From: Candidatus Rokuibacteriota bacterium
GTDB taxonomy: Bacteria > Methylomirabilota > Methylomirabilia > Rokubacteriales > JACPHL01
Length of the DNA stretch: 5,644 bases
Direction of reading: 5' to 3'
Assembly: GCA_016188625.1 (NCBI GenBank)
Contig: JACPHL010000077.1
Coordinates: forward strand, 1 to 5,644
This document shows positions 1 to 5,644 of the stretch, in pieces. The notes beneath the pieces are model-generated. The model had not been told where the DNA came from, searched no databases, and saw only the letters and a list, made by a program, of their open reading frames with translations. Within the stretch, counting starts at the first letter, position 1; each line of letters opens with the position of its first letter. The position numbers were made by a program, and so were the translations under genes.

Positions 1-784
1 CGGAGGGACCTGTTCGGCGCCGACACACGGGTCCGCACCGAGGAGATCTACCGGACCTCCCGGCTCCTCTCCCACATCACGGGCGTCCACGTCCAGCCCA
101 ACAAGGCCATCGTGTGGGAGAATGCCTTCGCCCACGAGGCCGGGATCCACCAGGACGGGGTCCTGAAGGAGAAGCTGACCTACGAGATCATGCGCCCCGA
201 GGACATCGGCCGGTCCTCGAACCGGCTGGTCCTGGGCAAGCACTCGGGCCGGCACGCCTTCAAGGTCCGCCTGAAGGAGCTGGGGTTCGACCTGGAGGGG
301 GCCGAGCTGGACAAGGCCTTCAAGAAGTTCAAGGACCTCGCCGACAAGAAGAAGGAAGTGTACGACGATGACCTGATCGCGATCGTGCAGGACGAGCTGG
401 CCCACGTCCCCGAGACCTACACCCTCGACTACCTCCACGTGATCAGTGGGACCGGCATCATCCCCCACCATCCGCCTCAAGCGGGAGGATCAGGTCTTCC
501 AGGACTCGGGGTGGGGGGACGGGCCGGTGGACGCCGTCTACAACGCCGTGGACGCCATCACCGGCCTGAAGGGGCGGCTTCTCGACTACACCCTCCGGGC
601 CGTGACCGGGGGGCGGGACGCCATCGGCGAGGTCACGGTCAAGGTGGACTTCGACGGGACCGTGGTGGTGGGGAAGGGGAGCTCCACCGACGTCATCGAG
701 GCGAGCGCCCGGGCCTACCTCAACGCCATCAACCGGCTGGTTCGGCCGGCGGCGGCCCCGCAGGTGAAGGAGGTCGGGCCGTAA
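1..784 (+). CDS. leuA: 2-isopropylmalate synthase, C-terminal part, with an apparent frameshift
   Basis: Condenses acetyl-CoA with 2-ketoisovalerate to give 2-isopropylmalate, the committed step of leucine synthesis (cytoplasmic). The gene enters from the left edge, so the start and most of the TIM-barrel catalytic domain are missing. Bases 1-465 read in frame 1 and give the end of the catalytic and linker regions, with [13 protein letters not shown] (121-159) and LGKHSGRHA (232-258), both LeuA hallmarks. The regulatory (LeuA dimer) domain starts near VISGTGIIP, but its continuation, beginning TIRLKRED and including [17 protein letters not shown] (515-565), is in frame 2 and stops with TAA at 782-784. 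The two frames meet at CCCCC 462-466. About 260 residues are visible of a family length near 510. The family and paralogue assignment (LeuA rather than homocitrate or citramalate synthase) is supported by leuC, leuD and leuB following directly. Whether the shift is a real mutation or a sequencing/assembly error cannot be told from here. Residue Trp at 115-117 is also unusual. Confidence 0.88.
462..467 (+). other. leuA: Frameshift site in leuA (C5 run)
   Basis: Upstream of this point the LeuA sequence is in frame 1 (GTGIIP); downstream it is in frame 2 (TIRLKRED). LeuA proteins usually have about four residues such as TATV or TATI between the IP and the RL, and only T-I remains here. The observed bases are exactly what would result if an ancestral CCC-ACC-GCC-ACC-ATC lost five bases; one extra C in the run would restore frame but leave the protein two residues short. 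The position is seen; the mechanism is inferred. Confidence 0.8.
767..774 (+). promoter_or_regulatory. Ribosome binding site of leuC
   Basis: AAGGAGGT is a near-perfect Shine-Dalgarno sequence lying inside the end of leuA. It sits nine bases before the ATG at 784 and fifteen before the second ATG at 790, so it favours 784 as the leuC start. It means leuC can be translated independently even if leuA is shifted. Confidence 0.75.
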
Positions 785-2061
785 TGGGGATGACCATCAC
801 CGAGAAGATCCTGGCCGCCCACGCGGGCCGGGCCGAGGTCCGCCCCGGGGAGCTGATCACCTGCCGGCTCGATCTGCTCATGGGGAACGACATCACCGCC
901 CCCATCGCCATCAGGGAGTTCGAGCGGGTGGGGGCGACGCGCGTCTTCGACCCGGACCGCCTGACCATCGTCCTCAGCCACTTCGTGCCGGCCAAGGACA
1001 TCCGCTCCGCGGACCAGTGCCGGATCGCGCGGGAGTTCGCCAAGCGGCACCGCCTCCGGTACTTCTACGACGAGGGGCGCGGGGGGATCGAGCACATCCT
1101 GCTCCCCCAGGAGGGGCTGGTCGTCCCGGGCGACGTGGTCCTGGGCGCGGACTCCCACTCCTGCACCTACGGCGGGCTCGGGTGCTTCGCCACGGGCGTG
1201 GGCTCCACCGACCTGGCGGCGGCCATGATCACCGGCGAGACCTGGTTCAAGGTCCCCGAGTCCATGAGGTTCCACTTCTACGGCCGGCTCCAACCTTGGA
1301 GTTCGGCCAAGGACCTGATCCTCTACACCATCGGCCAGATCGGGGTGGACGGGGCGTCCTATCGCGCCATGGAGTTCACCGGCGAGGTCGTCCAGCGCCT
1401 GCCCGTGGACCAGCGGCTCACCCTCTGCAACATGGCCATCGAGGCCGGGGGGAAGAGCGGGATCGTCGCCCCGGACGAGGTCACCCTGGAGTACGTCCGG
1501 CCGCGGGCCAAGCGACCCTGGACGCTCTACCAGTCCGACCCGGACGCCCGCTACCACTCGGTCTTCGAGTGGGACGCCGGGACGATCGGGCTCCAGGTCG
1601 CCTGCCCCTACTCCCCCGACAACGTGCGGCCGCTCCCGGAGGTCGCCGGTGTCGAGGTGGATCAGGTCTTCATCGGCTCCTGTACCAACGCCCGGATGGA
1701 GGACCTCCGGATCGCCGCCCGGATCATGCGCGGGAAGAAGGTGGCCCCTTACGTGCGCTGCATCGTGATCCCCGCCACCCACCAGGTCTTCCAGGAGGCG
1801 TTGCGGGAGGGGCTCATCGAGGTCTTCGCCGAGGCCGGGTGCGCCGTCTCCGAGGCGACCTGCGGGCCCTGCCTCGGGGGGTACAACGGCGTCCTCGGCG
1901 CCGAGGAGGTCTGCCTCTCCACCTCCAACCGGAACTTCCCGGGCCGGATGGGCCACCCCAAGGCCAAGGTGTACCTGGCGAGCCCCGCGGTCGCCGCGGC
2001 CACGGCGGTCACCGGCCGGATCAGCCACCCCGAAGAGGTCGCGGGCCCGGAGGCGGCATGA
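784..2061 (+). CDS. leuC: 3-isopropylmalate dehydratase large subunit
   Basis: Large subunit of isopropylmalate isomerase (aconitase superfamily), which with LeuD converts 2-isopropylmalate to 3-isopropylmalate in the cytoplasm. The 425-residue length fits the shorter LeuC2/archaeal-like type rather than the ~466-residue E. coli type. The three [4Fe-4S] ligands are present: Cys300 in GSCTN, and Cys360 and Cys363 in CGPC. Other conserved blocks are [13 protein letters not shown] (from about residue 121) and [13 protein letters not shown] in the middle. ATG 784 overlaps the leuA stop by one base (TAATG) and has a strong Shine-Dalgarno sequence; ATG 790 (MTITEKI) is a possible alternative. The stop overlaps the leuD start (ATGA). 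One oddity is Ser65-His66 (SHF) where relatives usually have Asp-His (DHF). Homoaconitase is an alternative for this superfamily, but the leu context and the LeuD loop favour isopropylmalate. Confidence 0.95.
   Translation: MGMTITEKILAAHAGRAEVRPGELITCRLDLLMGNDITAPIAIREFERVGATRVFDPDRLTIVLSHFVPAKDIRSADQCRIAREFAKRHRLRYFYDEGRGGIEHILLPQEGLVVPGDVVLGADSHSCTYGGLGCFATGVGSTDLAAAMITGETWFKVPESMRFHFYGRLQPWSSAKDLILYTIGQIGVDGASYRAMEFTGEVVQRLPVDQRLTLCNMAIEAGGKSGIVAPDEVTLEYVRPRAKRPWTLYQSDPDARYHSVFEWDAGTIGLQVACPYSPDNVRPLPEVAGVEVDQVFIGSCTNARMEDLRIAARIMRGKKVAPYVRCIVIPATHQVFQEALREGLIEVFAEAGCAVSEATCGPCLGGYNGVLGAEEVCLSTSNRNFPGRMGHPKAKVYLASPAVAAATAVTGRISHPEEVAGPEAA
2049..2053 (+). promoter_or_regulatory. Ribosome binding site of leuD
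   Basis: GGAGG within the final codons of leuC, with a short spacing of four bases to the ATG at 2058. Together with the ATGA stop/start overlap it suggests that leuD is translated by ribosomes finishing leuC, which would help balance the two subunits. Confidence 0.55.
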
Positions 2062-2597
2062 CCCTGCGCGGGAAGGCCTGGACCTACGGCGACAACCTCG
2101 ACACGGACCAGATCATCCCGGCCCGGTACCTCGTCACGGCCGACCCGAAGGAGCTGGGGCAGCACTGCCTGGAGGACGCCAGCCCGGAGTTCGCCAAGCA
2201 GGTCAGGCCGGGGGACGTGATCGTGGGGCTCCGGAACTTCGGCTGCGGGTCGTCCCGGGAGCATGCCCCCCTGGCCATCAAGGGCGCGGGGGTCTCGGCG
2301 GTCATCGCCAAGTCGTTCGCCCGCATCTTCTACCGGAACTGCATCAACCTGGGCCTGCCGATCTTCGAGACCGAGGCCGCCGAGCGGATCGCGGCCGACG
2401 ACGAGCTCGAGCTGGAGCCGGAGACCGGCGAGATCCGGAACCTCACCCGGGGCGAGAGCTACCGGGCCCAGCCGCTCCCCGACTTCGCCCGCGAGATCAT
2501 GGCCGCGGGCGGGCTCATGAACTACGTGGCCCGGAAGGCCGGCCTCGCCAATACCGCGGGCGTCACCCCGTCCGGCTACGAGACCAAGGCCGACTGA
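2058..2597 (+). CDS. leuD: 3-isopropylmalate dehydratase small subunit
   Basis: Small (swivelling-domain) subunit of isopropylmalate isomerase, pairing with LeuC to build the active site. The 179-residue protein opens with the typical [15 protein letters not shown] block and carries [15 protein letters not shown] around residues 60-74, the substrate-contacting signature of the family. The YLVT loop after the first block is of the kind reported for isopropylmalate enzymes, while homoaconitases tend to have YLRT; this is family knowledge applied by eye. It is slightly longer than many archaeal-type LeuD proteins (about 160-170) because of a C-terminal tail after GLMNYV. The start overlaps the leuC stop (ATGA), and its own stop overlaps the leuB start (TGATG). 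No missing residues were noticed. Confidence 0.95.
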   Translation: MTLRGKAWTYGDNLDTDQIIPARYLVTADPKELGQHCLEDASPEFAKQVRPGDVIVGLRNFGCGSSREHAPLAIKGAGVSAVIAKSFARIFYRNCINLGLPIFETEAAERIAADDELELEPETGEIRNLTRGESYRAQPLPDFAREIMAAGGLMNYVARKAGLANTAGVTPSGYETKAD

Positions 2598-3682
2598 TGG
2601 CGACCTACAGGATCGCGGTCCTCCCCGGCGACGGGATCGGCCAGGAGGTCATCCCGCAGGCGGTGAAGGTCCTCCACATCGTGGCGCGCGAGGCCGGGGT
2701 CGGGATCGAGTTCGAGCAGGCCCTCGTCGGGGGGGTGGCCATCGACGCCGAGGGCACCCCGTGCCCCGAGGCCACCCTGGCCCTCTGCAGGATCTCGGAC
2801 GCCATCCTCTTCGGGGCCGTGGGGGGGCCGAAGTGGGACGCCCTCCCGCCCGACGGGCGGCCCGAGCGGGGGCTCCTCACCCTCAGGAAGGCCCTCGACC
2901 TCTACGCGAACCTGCGCCCGGCCAAGCTCTACCCGGTGCTGGTCGAGGCCTCCCCGCTCAAGCGCTCGGTGGTGGAGGGGGCCGACCTCCTGGTGGTCCG
3001 CGAGCTGACCGGGGGGCTCTACTTCGGCGAGCCCCGGGGGATCGAGGAGGTGGACGGCGGCCGCCGCGGCTACAACACCATGAGCTACACCTCGGCCGAG
3101 ATCGAGCGGGTCGCCCGGCTCGCCTTCGGGCTCGCGCGCCAGCGGCGCCGGCGGCTGACCTCCGTGGACAAGGCCAACGTCCTCGTCGTCTCCCAGCTCT
3201 GGCGCCAGGTCGTGACCGAGGTGGCCCGCGACTTCCCCGACGTGGAGCTGGAGCACCTCCTGGTGGACGCCTGCGCCATGGCCCTCATCGCCGAGCCCCG
3301 GCGCTTCGACACCATCGTCACCGAGAACACGTTCGGGGACATCCTCTCCGACGAGGCCGCGATCCTGGCGGGCTCGATGGGGATGCTCCCCTCGGCCAGC
3401 CTGGGCGGGCGGACGGCCCTCTACGAGCCGGTCCACGGCTCGGCCCCGGACATCGCCGGCCAGGGGATCGCCAACCCGCTGGCGGCCATCCTCTCGGCGG
3501 CGATGCTCCTCCGCCACTCGCTCGAGCTCCCCAAGGAGGCGGACCGGGTCGAGGAGGCGGTGCGCCGGGCGCTGGAGGCCGGGTTCCGGACCAGGGACAT
3601 CCACCAGCCGGGCACCCGGCTCGTGGGGACGGCCCAGATGGGGGACATCGTGGTCCGCGAGCTCGAGGCCCTGTACGGGTAG
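2597..3682 (+). CDS. leuB: 3-isopropylmalate dehydrogenase
   Basis: NAD-dependent oxidative decarboxylation of 3-isopropylmalate to 2-ketoisocaproate; a homodimeric, cytoplasmic, Mg/Mn-dependent enzyme of the isocitrate/isopropylmalate dehydrogenase family. At 361 residues it is full length. Visible active-site residues, aligned by eye to the Thermus enzyme, are Arg97, Arg107, Arg135 and Tyr142 ([11 protein letters not shown]), Lys192 and Asn194 (VDKAN), and the metal-binding Asp224, Asp248 and Asp252 (GDILSDE). [15 protein letters not shown] (280-294) forms the cofactor site, and Asp285 is consistent with NAD rather than NADP. The N-terminal LPGDGIG is also typical. ATG 2597 overlaps the leuD stop by one base; only a weak AAGG lies upstream, so translation is probably coupled to leuD. 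Tartrate or isocitrate dehydrogenase is unlikely given the operon. Confidence 0.96.
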   Translation: MATYRIAVLPGDGIGQEVIPQAVKVLHIVAREAGVGIEFEQALVGGVAIDAEGTPCPEATLALCRISDAILFGAVGGPKWDALPPDGRPERGLLTLRKALDLYANLRPAKLYPVLVEASPLKRSVVEGADLLVVRELTGGLYFGEPRGIEEVDGGRRGYNTMSYTSAEIERVARLAFGLARQRRRRLTSVDKANVLVVSQLWRQVVTEVARDFPDVELEHLLVDACAMALIAEPRRFDTIVTENTFGDILSDEAAILAGSMGMLPSASLGGRTALYEPVHGSAPDIAGQGIANPLAAILSAAMLLRHSLELPKEADRVEEAVRRALEAGFRTRDIHQPGTRLVGTAQMGDIVVRELEALYG

Positions 3683-3692
3683 GGGCGGCGGC

Positions 3693-4706
3693 ATGGCGGG
3701 GTACACGATCGCCGTCGTCGGGGCCACGGGGGCGGTGGGGCAAACCACCCTCCGCGTCCTGGAGGAGCGGAAGTTCCCGGTGCGCGAGCTCCGCTGCTAC
3801 GCCTCACCCCGCTCCGAGGGGAAGACGGTCGAGTTCGCCGGCCAACCGATCCGCGTCGAGCGGTTGACCGCGGAGGCGTTCCGGGGGGTGGAGCTGGCCT
3901 TCTTCTCCGCGGGATCGGCCCAGAGCCGGGAGTTCGCCCCGAAGGCCGTCGCCGCGGGAGCGCTGGTCGTGGACAAGTCGAGCGCCTTCCGGATGGACCC
4001 CGAGGTCCCCCTCGTGATCCCCGAGGTCAACGCCCACGCCCTCCGGGGCCATCGGGGGATCGTGGCGGCCCCCAACTGCACCACGGTGGTCACCGTCATG
4101 GGGCTCGCCCCGCTCCACCGCGCCGCCCGCGTCCGCCGGGTGATCGCGGCGAGCTATCAGGCCGTCTCCGGGGCCGGGGTGCAGGGGGTCGAGGAGCTGC
4201 GCCGGCAGATCCTCGCCTGGGCCAGGGGGGAGGCCATGGAGTCCGCCTTCTTCCCCCACCGGATCGCCTTCAACCTCATCCCCCACATCGACCGCTTCGC
4301 GGAGAACGGCTACACCGGGGAGGAGCTGAAGCTCGTCCACGAGGCCCGGAAGATCCTCGAGGACGAGACGATCCGCATCTCGCCCACGACGGTGCGCGTC
4401 CCCGTCTTCACCGCCCACTCCGTCGCCGTGACGGCGGAGACGGAGCGGAAGGTCACGGTCGCCGAGGCGCGGGAGCTCTTCGCCCGCTTCCCCGGGCTCC
4501 GGCTCTGGGACGACCCCGCCGAGAACCGCTACCCGATGCCGGCGCTCGTGGAGGGGCAGGACGACTGCTTCGTCGGCCGGGTCCGCGAGGACCTGGTCTG
4601 GGAGCACGGCCTGGCGTTCTGGATCGCGGGGGACCAGCTCAGGAAGGGCGCGGCCACCAACGGCGTCCAGATCGCGGAGCTCCTGGTCGGGCAGCGCGAT
4701 CGCTAG
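3693..4706 (+). CDS. asd: Aspartate-semialdehyde dehydrogenase
   Basis: Reduces aspartyl phosphate to aspartate semialdehyde with NADPH, the branch point for diaminopimelate/lysine, threonine/isoleucine and methionine. The 337-residue protein has the N-terminal dinucleotide motif GATGAVG (10-16), the conserved SSAFRMDPEVPLVIPEVN block, catalytic Cys129 in APNCTT, Gln156 in SYQAVSGAG, Arg235 and the presumed general-base His242 (RVPVFTAHS), and the C-terminal GDQLRKGAATN. The length and the short NCTT region fit the Gram-positive-like/USG-1-type bacterial enzymes better than the ~367-residue E. coli form. It begins 10 bases after leuB, with a modest AGGGG seven bases before the ATG, so it is very likely part of the leu transcript. 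An N-acetyl-glutamyl-phosphate reductase (ArgC) is related, but the motifs fit Asd. Confidence 0.95.
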   Translation: MAGYTIAVVGATGAVGQTTLRVLEERKFPVRELRCYASPRSEGKTVEFAGQPIRVERLTAEAFRGVELAFFSAGSAQSREFAPKAVAAGALVVDKSSAFRMDPEVPLVIPEVNAHALRGHRGIVAAPNCTTVVTVMGLAPLHRAARVRRVIAASYQAVSGAGVQGVEELRRQILAWARGEAMESAFFPHRIAFNLIPHIDRFAENGYTGEELKLVHEARKILEDETIRISPTTVRVPVFTAHSVAVTAETERKVTVAEARELFARFPGLRLWDDPAENRYPMPALVEGQDDCFVGRVREDLVWEHGLAFWIAGDQLRKGAATNGVQIAELLVGQRDR

Positions 4707-4790
4707 CCTCGATCCCTTCCCTCAGACTTCAACCATTCTTGCAGGCTCAGTGTTGTAACTCTTCGTGTCTTCTATGGTTTATTCTTCTTG
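4707..4790 (+). other. AT-richer gap between asd and truA
   Basis: These 84 bases are about 45% GC (38 of 84 counted), far below the surrounding genes, and the second half is pyrimidine-rich. No hairpin followed by a T-run was found, so there is no sign of asd termination. A promoter for truA is possible: TTGTAA (4753-4758) and TATGGT (4773-4778) resemble -35 and -10 boxes, but the spacing of 14 bases is too short and the second would lie nearly on the start codon. I therefore call no specific promoter. Confidence 0.5.
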
Positions 4791-5546
4791 ATGAATTTCG
4801 CCATCCTCCTCGCCTACGACGGCAGGGCGTACCACGGCTGGCAGCGCCAACCCGACGCCCGGACAGTCCAGGGGCTCCTCGTTGATGCCCTGGCCGATCT
4901 GCTCGGCGAGCCCGTCCGGGTCGTGGGCGCCGGGCGCACCGATGCCGGCGTGCACGCCCTCGGCCAGGTCGCCAGCTTCTCGAGCCGGCGCCCCCTCCCG
5001 CCTGAAGCCATCAGGGCGGCCCTGAACGCGCGCTTGCCGCGGGATGTCCGGGTCCTGGCGGCCCGGGAGGTCCCCGCTGCCTTCGACGCGCGGCGCTCCG
5101 CACGCTCGAAGCGCTACGCCTACCTGGTCTGGAACGCCCGGGTCGCCTCGCCGTTCCTGGCGCCCTACGCCTGGCGGATCTCCCGCCCCCTGGACGCGGC
5201 GGCGATGGCAGCCGGACTGCCCCCTCTCAGGGGGAAGCACGATTTCTCGGCCTTCCGGGCGGCCGCGGGGCAGGACCGCTCCCCGATCCGCACCCTCTAC
5301 TCGGCGCGGCTCAGGGCACGGGGCCCGCTCCTCGCTTTCTTCTTCTCGGCCGACGCCTTCCTCCACCACATGGCCCGGAATCTGGTCGGGAGCCTCGTGG
5401 AGGTGGGGCAGGGAAAGCGCCTGCCGGAGTGGATGGGAGAGCTCCTGGCTGCCAGAGACCGCCGGCTCGCCGGCCCGACCGCCCCGGCGTGCGGGCTCTT
5501 CCTGCTCGGCGTCCGCTACCCCTTCCCGCTCTTCCCCGGCCGTTAA
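4791..5546 (+). CDS. truA: tRNA pseudouridine(38-40) synthase
   Basis: Converts uridines 38-40 in the anticodon stem-loop of many tRNAs to pseudouridine; a cytoplasmic homodimer. The protein is 251 residues, normal for TruA. It starts with the family's AYDGRAYHGWQRQP region, has the catalytic Asp51 in GAGRTDAGVHA, an Arg-Tyr-x-Tyr segment at about 108-111 holding the conserved tyrosine, HDFSAFR, and FLHHMARNLVGSLVEVG near the C-terminus, ending with APACGLFLLGVRYP. I chose ATG 4791; the TTG directly before it at 4788 is the only other start in frame. No Shine-Dalgarno sequence is seen upstream, unlike leuC. It is in the same frame as asd but separated by the asd stop and 84 bases. The neighbourhood asd-truA is known from other bacteria, without a metabolic link. 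Confidence 0.95.
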   Translation: MNFAILLAYDGRAYHGWQRQPDARTVQGLLVDALADLLGEPVRVVGAGRTDAGVHALGQVASFSSRRPLPPEAIRAALNARLPRDVRVLAAREVPAAFDARRSARSKRYAYLVWNARVASPFLAPYAWRISRPLDAAAMAAGLPPLRGKHDFSAFRAAAGQDRSPIRTLYSARLRARGPLLAFFFSADAFLHHMARNLVGSLVEVGQGKRLPEWMGELLAARDRRLAGPTAPACGLFLLGVRYPFPLFPGR

Positions 5547-5575
5547 CTCGAAGGGGGGCGCTGCCCCCCCCCGAG
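5547..5575 (+). terminator. GC hairpin just after truA, possible terminator
   Basis: A hairpin starts directly after the truA stop. The inner stem pairs GGGGGGC (5553-5559) with GCCCCCC (5563-5569) over a three-base loop. The outer stem pairs CTCG (5547-5550) with CGAG (5572-5575), separated from the inner stem by a 2x2 mismatch (AA opposite CC). The stem is very stable and well placed for ending the truA transcript, but no T-run follows, so it is not a textbook intrinsic terminator. It could instead protect the 3' end or be part of a dispersed repeat. Confidence 0.5.
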
Positions 5576-5590
5576 CCTCCCCCTAAGGTT

Positions 5591-5609
5591 GCGCCGGCAA
5601 AGCCGGCGC
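5591..5609 (+). other. Perfect 8-bp hairpin with AAA loop
   Basis: GCGCCGGC (5591-5598) pairs perfectly with GCCGGCGC (5602-5609) around an AAA loop. No T-run follows on the + strand, and on the opposite strand it is followed by AACC, so it is not a clear terminator either way. It lies 15 bases after the first hairpin. Confidence 0.5.
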
Positions 5610-5644
5610 TCGAAGTGGACCGGTCAGATCGTGACGCCAAGATC

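Larger units (their letters stand above)
5547..5615 (+). repeat. Two-hairpin intergenic element flanked by CTCGAAG
   Basis: The heptamer CTCGAAG occurs at 5547-5553 and again at 5609-5615, bracketing both hairpins. This layout resembles REP-like intergenic palindromic elements, but only one copy is visible, so repetition in the genome is a guess. The remaining bases up to 5644 hold no gene I can support. Confidence 0.3.

Noticed and set aside
446-784. The LeuA regulatory domain as a separate small gene starting at GTG 446
   Set aside because: The GTG lies within the catalytic-to-regulatory junction, its first residues (GPASSP) are out-of-frame LeuA sequence, and there is no convincing ribosome binding site; a frameshifted leuA is simpler.
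715-2028. Long open reading frame of 437 codons on the minus strand opposite leuC
   Set aside because: The translation is Gly/Asp/Pro/Arg-rich with no recognisable domain and lies fully antisense to a well-conserved gene; long antisense frames are expected at this GC content.
3720-3740. G-rich stretch at the start of asd, possible G-quadruplex
   Set aside because: Only three G-runs of four or more; it encodes the required GATGAVG motif, which explains the bases.
2576-3748. Minus-strand open frame of 390 codons opposite leuB
   Set aside because: Same reason: compositional shadow of leuB with low-complexity translation and no family motifs.
2761-3867. Plus-strand open frame overlapping leuB and asd
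   Set aside because: Arg/Gly/Pro-rich out-of-frame reading of leuB and asd; no ribosome binding site or domain.
5311-5640. Minus-strand open frame covering the truA end and the 3' hairpins
   Set aside because: Low-complexity Gly/Arg translation, overlaps truA antisense and passes through the hairpins; nothing supports it as a gene.
5618-5644. GACCGGTC palindrome (5618-5625) and two AGATC copies (5626-5630, 5640-5644)
   Set aside because: Too short and too near the window edge to tell from chance; no partner sites or gene context visible.

Overview
This window is a stretch of an ordinary, very GC-rich bacterial chromosome carrying a leucine-biosynthesis operon. All genes are on the + strand. 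The order is: the 3' part of leuA (2-isopropylmalate synthase, entering from the left edge), leuC and leuD (the two subunits of isopropylmalate isomerase), leuB (3-isopropylmalate dehydrogenase), asd (aspartate-semialdehyde dehydrogenase), then, after a short AT-richer gap, truA (tRNA pseudouridine synthase). The last ~100 bases are non-coding and hold two strong GC hairpins.

How the genes work together: LeuA makes 2-isopropylmalate, LeuC/LeuD isomerise it to 3-isopropylmalate, and LeuB oxidises it towards 2-ketoisocaproate, the leucine precursor. Asd supplies aspartate semialdehyde for the lysine/diaminopimelate, threonine/isoleucine and methionine branches. TruA modifies the tRNA anticodon arm and is not metabolically linked. 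The leu genes are packed with stop/start overlaps (TAATG, ATGA, TGATG), and asd follows leuB by 10 bases, so leuA-leuC-leuD-leuB-asd looks like one co-transcribed, translationally coupled unit. truA is set apart by an 84-base gap of about 45% GC with no clear Shine-Dalgarno sequence, so it may have its own promoter.

Organism: the extreme GC bias at third positions, the short (~425 aa) LeuC of the LeuC2/archaeal-like type, and the leuACDB-asd-truA order suggest an uncultured soil or subsurface lineage such as Rokubacteria/Methylomirabilota. This is a judgement from overall resemblance, not a database result. The leuCDB-asd-(fimV)-truA neighbourhood is also known from Pseudomonas, so synteny alone does not fix the taxon.

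The most notable feature is an apparent frameshift in leuA at a run of five C (462-466), at the start of the leucine-sensing regulatory domain. The correct domain resumes in another frame and ends at a stop overlapping the leuC start. The original frame has no stop and happens to run into the leuC frame, so an automatic caller would see one false LeuA-LeuC fusion. I found no evidence of a new defence, mobile or regulatory system; the other points of interest are residue-level oddities and the paired hairpins after truA.
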